From Spirochaetia bacterium (GTDB lineage: Bacteria > Spirochaetota > Leptospiria > Turneriellales > JAOUOS01), in assembly GCA_029880265.1 (NCBI GenBank), contig JAOUOT010000003.1, forward strand, positions 62,001-126,000: a stretch of DNA of 64,000 nucleotides, written 5' to 3'. Position 1 is the first letter of the stretch. Every line of letters starts with the position of its first letter. The notes under the pieces are model-generated. The model made no database searches. It was not told where the DNA came from and worked only from the letters and a program-made list of their open reading frames with translations. Made by a program: the position numbers and the translations under genes. Shown here piece after piece: positions 37,599-47,442 of the stretch.

Positions 37599-38924
37599 AT
37601 GGTAATCGCAAGACCGATCAAAGGAACACACAGAACAATAAAAACAAGAATCAACTGGATACTATTTTCCATTTTTTTCACGCTGCCCTTTATAAAAGTA
37701 AATAATATTCAATCCATTTTTCTTGATATACCCAATAGAAAATTCCATGTTTTCGGCTTAACTATTTGGCCCCAGGAATTTTATTTTCTGCATTTATTGC
37801 TGCTTATTATGGGCGTTATTTTATTTTTAGCGACCGCTTTATTCGGCCGATTATGGTGCGGTTACGCCTGCCCTCAAACTTTATTTACTGAAATTTATAA
37901 TTTTATCGGCAGATTAGTTGGCGGAAAAAAGTTTGGCAAACGCTCAGAAACTATCGGAATAAAAGTTCGCGTTAATTTCACATGGCTTATTCTATCTTTG
38001 TTTTTTACGCTGTATTTTATTTTCTTTTTCAAAGGATTTGAAAATACCGTTAATGCTCTGGTAAATTTCGATTTTTTTGAGGCAGACGGCTCTTTTCAAG
38101 ACTGGTTTATTATCTGGATTGTTTTTGCGTTTACCGCTTTTGGCAATATGGCCTGGTTTCGCGAAGATTTATGCCGATGGGTATGCCCTTACGGCAGATT
38201 TCAAACGGCCCTTTTAGATTCACATTCTCCCATTGTCAGCTACGATAAAAAAAGAGGCGAACTAAGAAGGCAAAAAGGCGAAAAGCAGGGCAAGGGAGAC
38301 TGCACCGCATGCAACATGTGTCTTGCCGTTTGCCCCACGGGAATCGACATAAGAGAAGGCCTGCAGGTAGGCTGTATCGCCTGCGGTTTGTGCGTTGACG
38401 CTTGTACCATTGAAATGGGAAAGCACAATAAAAGAACATTGAATGATTATATTACAATCGAACAAGTTGATAATCCTGACGCAAAAAGACATTACGCCAG
38501 GCCGCGAACAATTATCTACAGCGTGTTTCTTTTTGTTCTCATTGGTATCTTTTCTTATTTTCTGGCAATTCGAACCACAATTTATGCGTATGCGGTTAGA
38601 GACGGCGCAATTCATCAAATCTACATGCCGGGCTATGGGGTACAAAACGGTTACTTTCTTAATGTGGGAAATAAAACAGACAAAAATCTGAAATTTAAAG
38701 TGCATATAGAAGGAGACAGCGGCATTAAGGTTTTGAATCTGGAGCCTCAATACAATATAGACAGAGAAGGATACAAAAAAATTCGGCTAATCTTGCTCTA
38801 TGAAGAAAAAGGCGAAGATCTAAAAAGCAAGCGGTATGTTCCATTTAAATTTGTCGTAACAGAAATAGGCAATGAAAAAAATAAAGTAGAAAAGAAAACA
38901 GCATTTTCTTTTCCTGTGAGGTAA
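37599..38924 (+). CDS. ccoG: CcoG/FixG/RdxA cupric reductase for cbb3 assembly
   Basis: This membrane Fe-S protein of 441 residues has a CGYACPQT motif in the first half, then CRWVCPYGRFQ, then two ferredoxin-type clusters (CTACNMCLAVCPTG and CIACGLCVDACTIEM). About five spans and a C-terminal Ig-like domain (about 330-440) complete the CcoG layout. It reduces Cu(II) for CuB insertion in CcoN. AAAGGA precedes the ATG. Confidence 0.95.
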   Translation: MVIARPIKGTHRTIKTRINWILFSIFFTLPFIKVNNIQSIFLDIPNRKFHVFGLTIWPQEFYFLHLLLLIMGVILFLATALFGRLWCGYACPQTLFTEIYNFIGRLVGGKKFGKRSETIGIKVRVNFTWLILSLFFTLYFIFFFKGFENTVNALVNFDFFEADGSFQDWFIIWIVFAFTAFGNMAWFREDLCRWVCPYGRFQTALLDSHSPIVSYDKKRGELRRQKGEKQGKGDCTACNMCLAVCPTGIDIREGLQVGCIACGLCVDACTIEMGKHNKRTLNDYITIEQVDNPDAKRHYARPRTIIYSVFLFVLIGIFSYFLAIRTTIYAYAVRDGAIHQIYMPGYGVQNGYFLNVGNKTDKNLKFKVHIEGDSGIKVLNLEPQYNIDREGYKKIRLILLYEEKGEDLKSKRYVPFKFVVTEIGNEKNKVEKKTAFSFPVR

Positions 38925-38926
38925 GT

Positions 38927-39433
38927 ATGTCAAAATCATTAAAAATAGCTTTTATTTTAATAGGAGTTTTCTTTTTAATTTTATTTTCGGTAAATTTTTA
39001 TTACGTGACTTTGGCGCATGAAGTAAAACAACCGCTAATCGACGAAAGATATTACGAAAAAGGTCTTTTTTTTCAAGAAGAGCTGAATAAAAAAGCGAGA
39101 GCAAAAGAAGAAAAATGGAAACTGGAATCTGAAATTTTAATAAATGGCAATTTAAAAGAGGGAGAAAATGAAATCAAAGTTCGTATATTCAGCGAAAAAA
39201 ATATTGCGGTAACCGATGCTGAAGTTTATATCTTTCTGGAAAGAACCGCTACCGCTAATTTAAGACAAAAAATAAAACTGTTAATTGAGAAGCCCGAAAA
39301 AAATGCAGGCGACGGAGTATTTTTTAAAGGGAAGCTGAACGTACCGGCTAAAGGCAATTGGGATCTATCAATTAAAGCCTTAATAAATAAAAAAGCGGCC
39401 CTTGATGCAACCAAACAAATAATAATAAACTAA
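38927..39433 (+). CDS. ccoH: FixH/CcoH-type cbb3 assembly protein
   Basis: This protein of 168 residues has one N-terminal membrane span (about 7-27) and a periplasmic beta-rich domain. FYYVTLAHEVKQPLIDERYYEKGLFFQEELN matches the FixH start. FixH/CcoH is needed for stable cbb3 assembly. It begins two bases after ccoG and ends five bases from the convergent O-antigen ligase gene. Confidence 0.85.
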   Translation: MSKSLKIAFILIGVFFLILFSVNFYYVTLAHEVKQPLIDERYYEKGLFFQEELNKKARAKEEKWKLESEILINGNLKEGENEIKVRIFSEKNIAVTDAEVYIFLERTATANLRQKIKLLIEKPEKNAGDGVFFKGKLNVPAKGNWDLSIKALINKKAALDATKQIIIN

Positions 39434-39437
39434 CAGG

Positions 39438-40712
39438 TTAAATCTCTTTTAGCGTTTTCTTCTCATTCAGCAATTCTCTGTAAAAAACGGCTATGGCGAA
39501 CCAAAATAAAACATTTACCTCGTCGTCGATATAATGGCATTGAGAAAGGCCCATGCTGAACATCATAAATACAGACGAACCCGAAAAAAAGAGCATCCAT
39601 TTTCTTTTAGAATTCATATAACCGCCGATATTTCCTATAAAATTCATCAAAGGCAAAAGATAAATCATTAAATGAATGGTAAAACCTATAGACCCGTATA
39701 ATACCAGCGTATTTAGCAAATCATTATGCATATGCGAACCTTTATCGGCTGTTTCTTTTGCGCCTTTTACTTTGTACTCTTGATAGAGTTTTTTATAATT
39801 TGAAAACCCGGTACCTAAAAGCGGATAATCAACCCACATCTTTACGCCGGTGCGCCACATATCTAACCTTTCGCCGTATGTGCCAGACTGGTCTTTTTCT
39901 GATTGAGATACTATAAAGTTTATTTTCGTATTTATTTTGGGCACATACTTATACATATACAAAGGCATTACAATTAAAATGGGCAGTATAAACAAAAACT
40001 TTTTCTTAAACAACAGAAAACCGCAGAAAACTATGGTCAAGAATAAGGCAATGATGCCTCCCTTGCTGTTTGACAAAATAAATCCGATTAAAGCGAAAAC
40101 AGATAAAGCGCCGATAAGGTATTTTAATTTATTTTTCTTCTCTGAAAAAAGTTGAATAGCAAGCGCAAATCCTAAAAAAAACGTAAAGGTAATCGTTCCT
40201 GTATACGTTAAAGAATTTGTATTATCAAAAGCAGCCGCTCTGTAGCTTCCAAGAAAGCTTTCGCCGCTTAAAATAAACATATAAATATTATAAACCGCCG
40301 TTAAAAATCCGCCTATTAAAAGAGACGTTATAATTGCCGTTATCCATTTGTTGTCTTTTATTGAAATAATGACCAGAGGAAGCATGAATATCAATAAGAG
40401 ATCCTTATCGTAGACCAGTTCTTTTTGAGAATCTGCGCTTATCAAAATATGAAAAATGCGATATAAAAGCCATATAAAAAGAACAATAAATAATTCGCCG
40501 TGTTTTGTTTCTGTTATCTTTTTTTGAAAAAATGTTTTCAGAGAAGATTCTCTTGCCTCAATAAAAATTTGATATAAAAACACAAAAATGGCCAGCGTAA
40601 AAAATATCTGCGACAGAGATATCGAAAAATTGGCAAAGAAAGCAAATATAGTTAAAAATATTCCTATATATGTTTCTTGAATTTTAAAGTCGATATTTAA
40701 TTTTTTCAACAT
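39438..40712 (-). CDS. O-antigen ligase / Wzy_C-family polymerase
   Basis: This polytopic protein of 424 residues has about 11 spans and the Wzy_C-type periplasmic segment GERLDMWRTGVKMWVDYPLLGTGFSNYKKLYQEY, followed by SHMHNDLLNTLVLYGSIG with the conserved histidine. It would join O-polysaccharide to lipid A-core, or polymerise repeat units; WaaL and Wzy cannot be separated on sequence alone. It is three bases after the 4,6-dehydratase gene in the same operon. Confidence 0.85.
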   Translation of the reverse strand: MLKKLNIDFKIQETYIGIFLTIFAFFANFSISLSQIFFTLAIFVFLYQIFIEARESSLKTFFQKKITETKHGELFIVLFIWLLYRIFHILISADSQKELVYDKDLLLIFMLPLVIISIKDNKWITAIITSLLIGGFLTAVYNIYMFILSGESFLGSYRAAAFDNTNSLTYTGTITFTFFLGFALAIQLFSEKKNKLKYLIGALSVFALIGFILSNSKGGIIALFLTIVFCGFLLFKKKFLFILPILIVMPLYMYKYVPKINTKINFIVSQSEKDQSGTYGERLDMWRTGVKMWVDYPLLGTGFSNYKKLYQEYKVKGAKETADKGSHMHNDLLNTLVLYGSIGFTIHLMIYLLPLMNFIGNIGGYMNSKRKWMLFFSGSSVFMMFSMGLSQCHYIDDEVNVLFWFAIAVFYRELLNEKKTLKEI

Positions 40713-40714
40713 TG

Positions 40715-42673
40715 TTAATTTTCCTTTTTTATTAATCGTAAATTATTTTTATTTTTTTCTACATAAGGACTATATTCAAAAACAATTTTTTTTAACTGAG
40801 CTTGCACGTCAACTGACGTATTCTCGTGAGAAATATTCATAATTTCTTGAATTAGCTTTTCGGCATTCTTGATTGTTTTAGACATTTTAGCGACCCTTAA
40901 ACCCGGATGGGTCGTCGTCATTGTTTCTTCTTTATCGGTTAACAGCTCTTCATATAATTTCTCTCCGGGGCGAAGCCCGGTAATTTCTATTTTAATGTCT
41001 TTTTCGAGCGTCAGACCCGATAAAATGATCATTTCTTTTGCCAAATCGTAAATTTTAACCGGTTCGCCCATCTCAAGAACAAAGACTTCTCCGCCGTCGC
41101 CTATGGCCCCCGCCTGCATAACGAGTTGACAGGCTTCGGGTATTGACATAAAATATCTTGTTATATCGGGATGGGTTACCGTAATCGGTCCCCCGCCCTC
41201 AATTTGTTTTTTAAACAAAGGAATCACGCTGCCCGCGCTGCCTAAAACATTGCCGAATCTTACAGCTACATACTTTGTTTTATTTTGATTCTGCATGTGC
41301 TGACAAATAATTTCGCCGATTCTTTTTGTGGCCCCCATAATGCTGGTAGGGTTTACGGCCTTGTCTGTTGAAACCAAAACCATTTTTTCAACGTCAAACT
41401 CTCTCGAAACCAGCGCGACGTTCCATGTGCCCAAGATATTGTTTTTTACGGCTTCTACCGGATTTTCTTCCATTAAAGGAACGTGTTTATAAGCCGCGGC
41501 ATGAAAAACGACCTGCGGTTTGTACTTTTTCATCATATATCGCAGTCTCTCGGCGTCGCGAACATTGCCGATAATAGGCTTAATTTTAACAGAAGGATAA
41601 TTTTTGTTAAATTCCATTTCTAAGTTGTATAAAAAAAGTTCAACCGCCTCATACATGATGATTAAGCTGGGATTATACGCGACAATTTGCCTGCAAAGTT
41701 CAGAACCTATAGAGCCGCCCGCGCCGGTAATCAAAATCACTTTATTTTTTATCATACTCTTAATTACGCTGTTATCGAGTTTTACCGATTCTCTTCCGAG
41801 TAGATCTTCATAGCTGACGTCTCGAATCTGGCTTATTTTATTCTCGCCTCTGATTATAGAACCCAGATTGGGAATTTTTTTAATGGCGACCCCTGTATTG
41901 CCGCAGGCGTCGACAATTTTCCGTATTTGCTTTGAATTGGGAGAGGCAAAACCTACGATAACTTCAGTAGCCTTCATCTTAACTATGGCGCCGGGTAGTT
42001 TTTCTATGGAACCTAAAATTCTAACGCCGTGAATTCTTCTGTTCTTTAGGGCTTTGTTATCGTCAATAAACGCGACTACTTCAGTATCTAGTTGAACATT
42101 TTTTTGAAATTCTCTTAATAGCTGTTCGCCTGCTTCGCCGGCGCCTATAATTATGGCCTTATTTCTTCTTTTAGAGTATGAGCTTCTTTGTCTGAAAATT
42201 TTATAAAGAAAACGAGAGCCTCCTATGCCCACAATTAAAATAAACCAGTCAATTAAAAATACGGTTCGCGGCACGTTTTCAAGCCTATGAATTAAAAACA
42301 GTGCCATGCCCGTTACGGGAATCGCAAAGCTTACGGCTAAAATGATTCGCACAAGATCATGAGTACTGGCAAATTTCCATATGCCTTTGTATAAACCCAT
42401 AAAAAAGAAACATACTGTTTGTATTCCGGCGGCTACGAATATTAAGTATCCGTTAAAAAAAGACTCTATTTTAAGTACTTCAAGGGGCGAAACCCCGAGC
42501 CTCAAAGAAAAAGACAATATCAAAGCGACGATATTTACCAAAAAATCAAAAAAGATTAAAATAATATAATTTAATTTATATCTTGCAATTTTCACTGAAG
42601 TAGCGTTACAGGTTTTTTTATAGTCGTCAAGCCTTTTTATTTTTTGTTGACAATGTCCAGTGAAAATTTTCAT
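40715..42673 (-). CDS. membrane-bound UDP-sugar 4,6-dehydratase (CapD/WbpM/PglF family)
   Basis: This protein of 652 residues has four N-terminal spans, a first Rossmann domain (IIIGAGEAGEQLLREF at about 177) and a second catalytic SDR domain (ITGAGGSIGSELCRQI). In the active site, STDKAVNPTSIMGATKR has methionine where SDRs have tyrosine, as in WbpM and PglF. It would convert UDP-GlcNAc to a 4-keto-6-deoxy sugar for the O-antigen or glycan. The O-antigen ligase gene follows in the operon. Confidence 0.9.
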   Translation of the reverse strand: MKIFTGHCQQKIKRLDDYKKTCNATSVKIARYKLNYIILIFFDFLVNIVALILSFSLRLGVSPLEVLKIESFFNGYLIFVAAGIQTVCFFFMGLYKGIWKFASTHDLVRIILAVSFAIPVTGMALFLIHRLENVPRTVFLIDWFILIVGIGGSRFLYKIFRQRSSYSKRRNKAIIIGAGEAGEQLLREFQKNVQLDTEVVAFIDDNKALKNRRIHGVRILGSIEKLPGAIVKMKATEVIVGFASPNSKQIRKIVDACGNTGVAIKKIPNLGSIIRGENKISQIRDVSYEDLLGRESVKLDNSVIKSMIKNKVILITGAGGSIGSELCRQIVAYNPSLIIMYEAVELFLYNLEMEFNKNYPSVKIKPIIGNVRDAERLRYMMKKYKPQVVFHAAAYKHVPLMEENPVEAVKNNILGTWNVALVSREFDVEKMVLVSTDKAVNPTSIMGATKRIGEIICQHMQNQNKTKYVAVRFGNVLGSAGSVIPLFKKQIEGGGPITVTHPDITRYFMSIPEACQLVMQAGAIGDGGEVFVLEMGEPVKIYDLAKEMIILSGLTLEKDIKIEITGLRPGEKLYEELLTDKEETMTTTHPGLRVAKMSKTIKNAEKLIQEIMNISHENTSVDVQAQLKKIVFEYSPYVEKNKNNLRLIKKEN

Positions 42674-42728
42674 ATGCTTATGATGTTAAAAAGCATTTAC
42701 GTTTATATACGTTAAGGTAGGTAAAAAA

Positions 42729-43976
42729 ATGGCTAAGAAATCAATTTCTAAAAAGCCGTTGAAGCAAGAAAAACCAATCAAGAATAGAGGCAAAAGCGAT
42801 ATTCAAAAGAAATCTAGCATAAAAAAATCAGACTCAACGACCATCACGGGCAAAAAAACTTCTTTAAATTCAGAAAAGCAAACAAAGAATATTAAAACTG
42901 AGACAACCGTTCAACCGCTGAAAAAAAAGAAATTTAACTTAAAATTTGCTGTATTTACTTCTATCTTAACTATTTTATCAATATCAACAGGCGCGATTTT
43001 TTATTTGTTAATGACCGATAAATTAATGTTCAGGGCGCCAATGCTTTATTCAAAAAAAACGCGAATAACTTTTACGTATGGCGATGTCTCATACAGAGAA
43101 AACGCAACCGCAAAATGGCAGAAAGCGGCTGTAGGCGCCGAATTGGGCGACGGGTATGAAATACAAACCCAGAAAAAATCAAAAGCCGATATTCGTTTTA
43201 GCGAGACATTGGGCATTCGAATTGAACAAGAAACTCACTTTGTGATAAATCAATCAAATATTTACAATAAAGACATGACGCTAAAAAGAGGAGCAATGAT
43301 CGGTAAATTTAAGAAAGAATTTCAAGATCAAAATATTCAAATAAAAACGCCCACGGCCGTAGCGGGCGTTCGCGGCACAGAACTCGGTTTTGAAGTTTCA
43401 GAGTATCTTCCCGAAAACTCTTCTGAGCCTAATGTTCTTCAGGCTACAACTTTGGTTTATGTAATATCGGGCATAATTGAGGTAGAAAACCCGCAAGTTG
43501 TCAAAGAAAACAGTATGCTTCTTTCAGATAAATCATTTACAAAGATTGATCAAAACAATGCCCCCGAAGATCCGAAGAAAATTCCCGAGAATTTAGAAGA
43601 AGATTTTAAAAATCAAATAAATGCCATTCATATGGAAGACGTTCTTCTTATTACAGAAAAAATATTATTTGAATTTAATAAGGCAGAGTTAAAAAAAGAG
43701 TCATATCAGGAACTTGACAGAATTGCAAAAATTCTTAAAGACCGAAGCGAAATCATTAGAATTGAGGGTCATACAGATAAAATAGGCAGCGCTTCTGTAA
43801 ACTATCATTTATCTTTTAAAAGAGCAAAAGCAATTAGAGAATATCTCATATCAAAAGACATAAGTAAAAAAAGACTTCTTATTAAGGCCTACGGTTCTAC
43901 GCGGCCCATTGTCCCGAATAATTCGGCTTCTAACAGAGCGATAAACAGGCGGGTCGAATTCATTATTGTTAAATAA
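42729..43976 (+). CDS. inner-membrane FecR-domain protein fused to an OmpA C-terminal domain
   Basis: This protein of 415 residues has a lysine-rich cytoplasmic head of about 75 residues and one transmembrane helix (about 78-100). A FecR domain follows (about 115-230; TYGDVSYRENATAKWQKA, then TPTAVAGVRGTELGFEV). The C-terminus is an OmpA-like peptidoglycan-binding domain (about 310-415; FEFNKAELKKESYQEL, RIEGHTDKIGS, LSFKRAKAIREYL, NRAINRRVEFIIVK). It is likely a periplasmic sensor or anchor tying the inner membrane to the cell wall. A weak AGGTAGG lies before the ATG. It overlaps the convergent hydrolase gene by eight bases. Confidence 0.88.
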   Translation: MAKKSISKKPLKQEKPIKNRGKSDIQKKSSIKKSDSTTITGKKTSLNSEKQTKNIKTETTVQPLKKKKFNLKFAVFTSILTILSISTGAIFYLLMTDKLMFRAPMLYSKKTRITFTYGDVSYRENATAKWQKAAVGAELGDGYEIQTQKKSKADIRFSETLGIRIEQETHFVINQSNIYNKDMTLKRGAMIGKFKKEFQDQNIQIKTPTAVAGVRGTELGFEVSEYLPENSSEPNVLQATTLVYVISGIIEVENPQVVKENSMLLSDKSFTKIDQNNAPEDPKKIPENLEEDFKNQINAIHMEDVLLITEKILFEFNKAELKKESYQELDRIAKILKDRSEIIRIEGHTDKIGSASVNYHLSFKRAKAIREYLISKDISKKRLLIKAYGSTRPIVPNNSASNRAINRRVEFIIVK

Positions 43977-44712
43977 ACGCGGCAATTTTATTGTAAAGTT
44001 TCAGGTTATCAGAATGCGCGTTTATGACTTTCTCAATTAAGGCGTCTGGTATTTCATATTTTAATGAAGCCAAACCGCATGCCATTGCCGCGATAGTATC
44101 GGTATCGCCGCCGTAAGAAAGAGCTTTTTGCCCGGTATCTTCAAAAGAATTGCCCCTTAAAAAAGCTTCGACAGCGAGAGGAACCGACTCTGACGCTCTT
44201 AGGTTTTTTTTATAATCTCTTCCCGCTTCGGGAAGCAAGGCGTCAGCATAATAATCTGTTATTTTCATGGGATTTATTTTCTCTTTGATTAAATAAGCTA
44301 AAAGAGCGATAGTTACGGCGCCGTCTATGGCTTCGGAATTATTATGGGTTAGCATGCACTGTTTTTTAGCAATTTCGACGGCTTCTTCGGGGGTTGAAGC
44401 AAATTCTGCGGCGGGAGCAATTCTCATCGACGCTCCGTTGCCATAAGAATCTTTTCGATAAGGCTTGTTTTCTAAAAATGAGGCCTGATTTCTGCCGTAG
44501 CCCCTTTTACTTCCCGAATATACTTCTTTAAGTTTGCTTTCAAGATTTTCTAAAGAAAGATTTTGGCTATTAAGCCATAAAGCGATACCGTATGCCTGTT
44601 CGGTATCGTCGGTGTAGGGGCCAATTTCGTCGCCAGAAACATATCCGGCCGCTTCATAGAGAGAGCCCATGCAATCGCCGATAAATATTCCCAGCAGACT
44701 TTTAAATTTCAT
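43969..44712 (-). CDS. ADP-ribosylglycohydrolase family protein
   Basis: This protein of about 247 residues has the two metal-binding signatures of the DraG-like family: GPYTDDTEQAYGIALWL near the N-terminus and SYGGDTDTIAAMACGLA near the C-terminus. Family members hydrolyse ADP-ribosyl-arginine, ADP-ribosyl-serine or related bonds. The substrate is unknown. The start at 44712 overlaps the TGA of the upstream gene as ATGA, and a TTG three codons earlier is less likely. No ADP-ribosyltransferase is seen nearby. Confidence 0.88.
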   Translation of the reverse strand: MKFKSLLGIFIGDCMGSLYEAAGYVSGDEIGPYTDDTEQAYGIALWLNSQNLSLENLESKLKEVYSGSKRGYGRNQASFLENKPYRKDSYGNGASMRIAPAAEFASTPEEAVEIAKKQCMLTHNNSEAIDGAVTIALLAYLIKEKINPMKITDYYADALLPEAGRDYKKNLRASESVPLAVEAFLRGNSFEDTGQKALSYGGDTDTIAAMACGLASLKYEIPDALIEKVINAHSDNLKLYNKIAAFI

Positions 44713-45479
44713 GACTCGCAAAAATATTTATAATAATTTTCTATATTTGAATTTAAATATTCAACTTCTTCAAGGCCGGTTTCTTTCTCAAGAAATATGT
44801 TTTCATACATCCATTTCGAATCTTGTTTTGATAAAACTAAAAAACCGTTTTTTATCAGATCATTCAAAGTAAATTCGTTAAGCTCTAAGATTGAAGCGTT
44901 TTCTTTTAAGAAATGACTTAGGCCCGGTTCCCCTTCAAGAAATAGCCATAACGCGGGTCTTTCTTTTTTACAATTTTTCTTAAAAAAATGAGAAAGCTCA
45001 AGAAACAAAGCCAGAGATTTTTTATTGGTCAAATTATCGGGAGCGTAGAAAAAAAACCAGATTATCTGCGGATTTTCATTGCCAATTTGAATATGCATAT
45101 TTTTTAAGAGTTTATTTTTTAGCGGTTTCGCTTTCTTATTTCTGGCGTTATTTTCTTGCGCATATGCCTCTTGTTTTTTTATAAGTTTATAAGAATTTTC
45201 AACGCTTTCGCAGTTTTTATCGGGCAAGTAAGGTTCGCATCTTTGAACTCCTATTTCAGAAAAAAAACGCGCCAAATAATAAAAACGTCTGTTGGTTTTC
45301 CATCCGCTTATTTTTTCTGATTTCTGAGCAGAGCTGTTTAAGAAAAAGTTGTGATAAGCCAAATCAAAAGACCTTACTTCATGGCTAAGAAGCCTTTCTG
45401 GATAAAAAATATTGAATGCCGACAATAAGATTAAAACAAAAGAAATGCCGGCTAAAGTCAGAGATAACTTTTTAATCAT
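44709..45479 (-). CDS. hypothetical membrane-anchored protein
   Basis: This protein of 256 residues has an N-terminal hydrophobic segment (about 6-28) that is either a signal anchor or a signal peptide. The soluble part has several aromatic-rich stretches (IIWFFFYAPDNL, ALWLFLEGEPG). No family was recognised. Its stop overlaps the start of the ADP-ribosylglycohydrolase by four bases, so the two are translationally coupled. Confidence 0.65.
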   Translation of the reverse strand: MIKKLSLTLAGISFVLILLSAFNIFYPERLLSHEVRSFDLAYHNFFLNSSAQKSEKISGWKTNRRFYYLARFFSEIGVQRCEPYLPDKNCESVENSYKLIKKQEAYAQENNARNKKAKPLKNKLLKNMHIQIGNENPQIIWFFFYAPDNLTNKKSLALFLELSHFFKKNCKKERPALWLFLEGEPGLSHFLKENASILELNEFTLNDLIKNGFLVLSKQDSKWMYENIFLEKETGLEEVEYLNSNIENYYKYFCES

Positions 45480-45493
45480 GAATGAAAGCGAAT

Positions 45494-45802
45494 TTAGTAA
45501 TCTTGTCTTTGCTTGTCATGATTTATCTTATTAAAAATATAAAGAGCAATATATCCGCCGAAGATTGCCGCTAGAATATCAACATTGCTACCGAGACCTT
45601 TTTGAAGAAAATCTATAGAATATTTTAAAGGTCTATGCAGTAACAGCGCCCCTAATATAGAACCAAATATGCCGACAACGAGCCCCCCTATAAAGCCCCC
45701 CAGCAGGTCTTTTCTTTTCCATGAATAAAAAAGCCAGCTTAATATACCGCCTAATATAAGATAAACGCCTACGTCAATGATAATGGATAATATTTCTTTC
45801 AT
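45494..45802 (-). CDS. GlsB/YeaQ/YmgE-like small membrane protein
   Basis: This protein of 102 residues has three hydrophobic helices with glycine-rich repeats (GGFIGGLVVGIFGSILGALLL), typical of the transglycosylase-associated small membrane proteins. It has an extra 20 residues before the last helix. These proteins are common and functionally poorly defined. It lies 15 bases upstream of the hypothetical membrane-anchored protein. Confidence 0.6.
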   Translation of the reverse strand: MKEILSIIIDVGVYLILGGILSWLFYSWKRKDLLGGFIGGLVVGIFGSILGALLLHRPLKYSIDFLQKGLGSNVDILAAIFGGYIALYIFNKINHDKQRQDY

Positions 45803-45860
45803 CTTTTATTTCTATTTTGGGATATTTAGAATAAATTACACAGTATGACAAGTAAAATCG

Positions 45861-46346
45861 TTAATCTTTCTTGCCATAAATTTCTTTAAGCTTTGAATTT
45901 ACTACATCTGGAACCCTGTCTGCGATGTGCCCCCCGTATGAGGCCACCTCTTTAATCATTGTCGATGAAATAAATGAATGCTCGCCGCTGCTCATTAAAA
46001 ATACCGTTTCAAGCTTAGAAAATAAATTTCTATTCATGAGAAAAACAGCGTGTTCGTAATCAAAATCTGAAACGGCTCGCAAACCCCTGATAACAATTTT
46101 TATATCGTTTCCACGGCAAAAATCGACAAGCAATCCCGAAAACATTTTTATACTGACATTTGATCTTTTTTTCATTACTTCAGAAATTAAGTCTATTCTT
46201 TGCTCAATCGTTAAAAGACTTTTTTTGGCCGAATTATGCAAAACGGCAATGACAAGATGATCGACTATTTCAAGAGCTCTATCTATTATATCTAAGTGTC
46301 CGTTTGTCAAAGGATCAAAACTGCCCGGATATACCGCTTTTCTCAT
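45861..46346 (-). CDS. coaD: phosphopantetheine adenylyltransferase
   Basis: This nucleotidyltransferase of 161 residues makes dephospho-CoA. It has RKAVYPGSFDPLTNGHLDIIDRA, VIRGLRAVSDFDYEHAVFLMNRNL, SSGEHSFISSTMIKEVASYGG. The ATG at 46346 is the family start; the frame extends 18 codons upstream to a TTG, which is not convincing. It lies on its own, divergent from mdh. Confidence 0.95.
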   Translation of the reverse strand: MRKAVYPGSFDPLTNGHLDIIDRALEIVDHLVIAVLHNSAKKSLLTIEQRIDLISEVMKKRSNVSIKMFSGLLVDFCRGNDIKIVIRGLRAVSDFDYEHAVFLMNRNLFSKLETVFLMSSGEHSFISSTMIKEVASYGGHIADRVPDVVNSKLKEIYGKKD

Positions 46347-46393
46347 AAAACAACCAAGGTGATAATTTAAGCTTTTGCGTAAAGTAATTACTG

Positions 46394-46422
46394 TTGACAA
46401 TATGAAGAAATTTTTCTTGTAT
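46394..46422 (+). promoter_or_regulatory. candidate promoter for mdh
   Basis: TTGACA (46394-46399) is followed after 17 bases by TTGTAT (46417-46422), with the mdh start at 46465. The -35 is perfect and the -10 is weak. It lies within the divergent spacer between coaD and mdh. Confidence 0.4.
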
Positions 46423-46464
46423 ATCCCTCACATAAATTATTATATATAAAAAAAGGAGAAGGCG

Positions 46465-47424
46465 ATGAGAAAATTCAGCAGACCAAAAATAGCTTTAATA
46501 GGGGCCGGAATGATTGGCTCAAACCTCGCTTATATGGCCGCTAAAAAAGGGCTTGGCGACATTGTATTGTACGACATTATAGAAGGGCTGCCGCAGGGCA
46601 AGGCTCTTGATATTATGGAAGCCACTCCCGTAGATAAAATAAATTCAATCATCACAGGAACCAATAACTATGAAGATATAAAAGGTTCAGATCTTGTTAT
46701 CATAACAGCGGGAATTCCCCGTAAACCGGGCATGAGCAGAGACGATTTATTAACGACAAATTCAAAAATCATGCAGCAAGTCGCCGAAAATGTGAAGATT
46801 TATGCTCCTAACTCTTTTGTCATTGTAATTTCAAACCCTTTAGACGCCATGGTATACTTGTTTTATCAGATATCGGGTTTTGAAAAAAACCGCGTTATGG
46901 GCATGGCGGGAATTTTAGACGCCGCGAGATTCAGGTCGTTTATTTCTTTAGAAACAAAAATTAGCGTTGAAAGCATCAGCGCGTTTGTCTTAGGCGGTCA
47001 CGGAGACTCTATGGTGCCATTGCCCAGATATTCTTATGTCGGCGGAGTTCCTTTGCCCGATTTTCCGGGGATGACGCAGGCAAAAATAGATTCAATTGTT
47101 GAAAGAACCAGAAAAGGCGGCGGCGAAATAGTCGCTCTTTTAAAAACCGGTTCGGCATTTTACGCTCCCGCTATAAGCGCGATTGCAATGGCAGAGAGTA
47201 TTATTAAAGATCAAAAGCGCGTTTATCCGGCGGCCGTATATTGCGACGGAGAATACGGATACAATGATCTTTTCATTGGTCTGCCTGCTGTTTTTGGCGG
47301 CAACGGAGTCGAGAAAATTATAGAAATAAAACTTGAAGATCATGAGAAAGCCGCTCTTGATAAATCGGCCGAGGCCGTTGAGCATTTAAAAGGCGATCTG
47401 AGAAACTTGAAATTTCTCTCTTAA
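46465..47424 (+). CDS. mdh: malate dehydrogenase, LDH-like type
   Basis: This NAD-dependent dehydrogenase of 319 residues has [23 protein letters not shown], then [17 protein letters not shown], where the arginine in place of glutamine indicates malate rather than lactate. The catalytic histidine lies in [12 protein letters not shown]. It oxidises malate to oxaloacetate in the TCA cycle. AAGGAG gives a strong ribosome site. Confidence 0.95.
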   Translation: MRKFSRPKIALIGAGMIGSNLAYMAAKKGLGDIVLYDIIEGLPQGKALDIMEATPVDKINSIITGTNNYEDIKGSDLVIITAGIPRKPGMSRDDLLTTNSKIMQQVAENVKIYAPNSFVIVISNPLDAMVYLFYQISGFEKNRVMGMAGILDAARFRSFISLETKISVESISAFVLGGHGDSMVPLPRYSYVGGVPLPDFPGMTQAKIDSIVERTRKGGGEIVALLKTGSAFYAPAISAIAMAESIIKDQKRVYPAAVYCDGEYGYNDLFIGLPAVFGGNGVEKIIEIKLEDHEKAALDKSAEAVEHLKGDLRNLKFLS

Positions 47425-47442
47425 TCATGTATATTTTTATTA

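Noticed and set aside
38262-38750. Minus-strand open frame of 162 codons opposite ccoG
   Set aside because: It is the antisense of the Fe-S motifs of ccoG, hence its many cysteines; no ribosome site.
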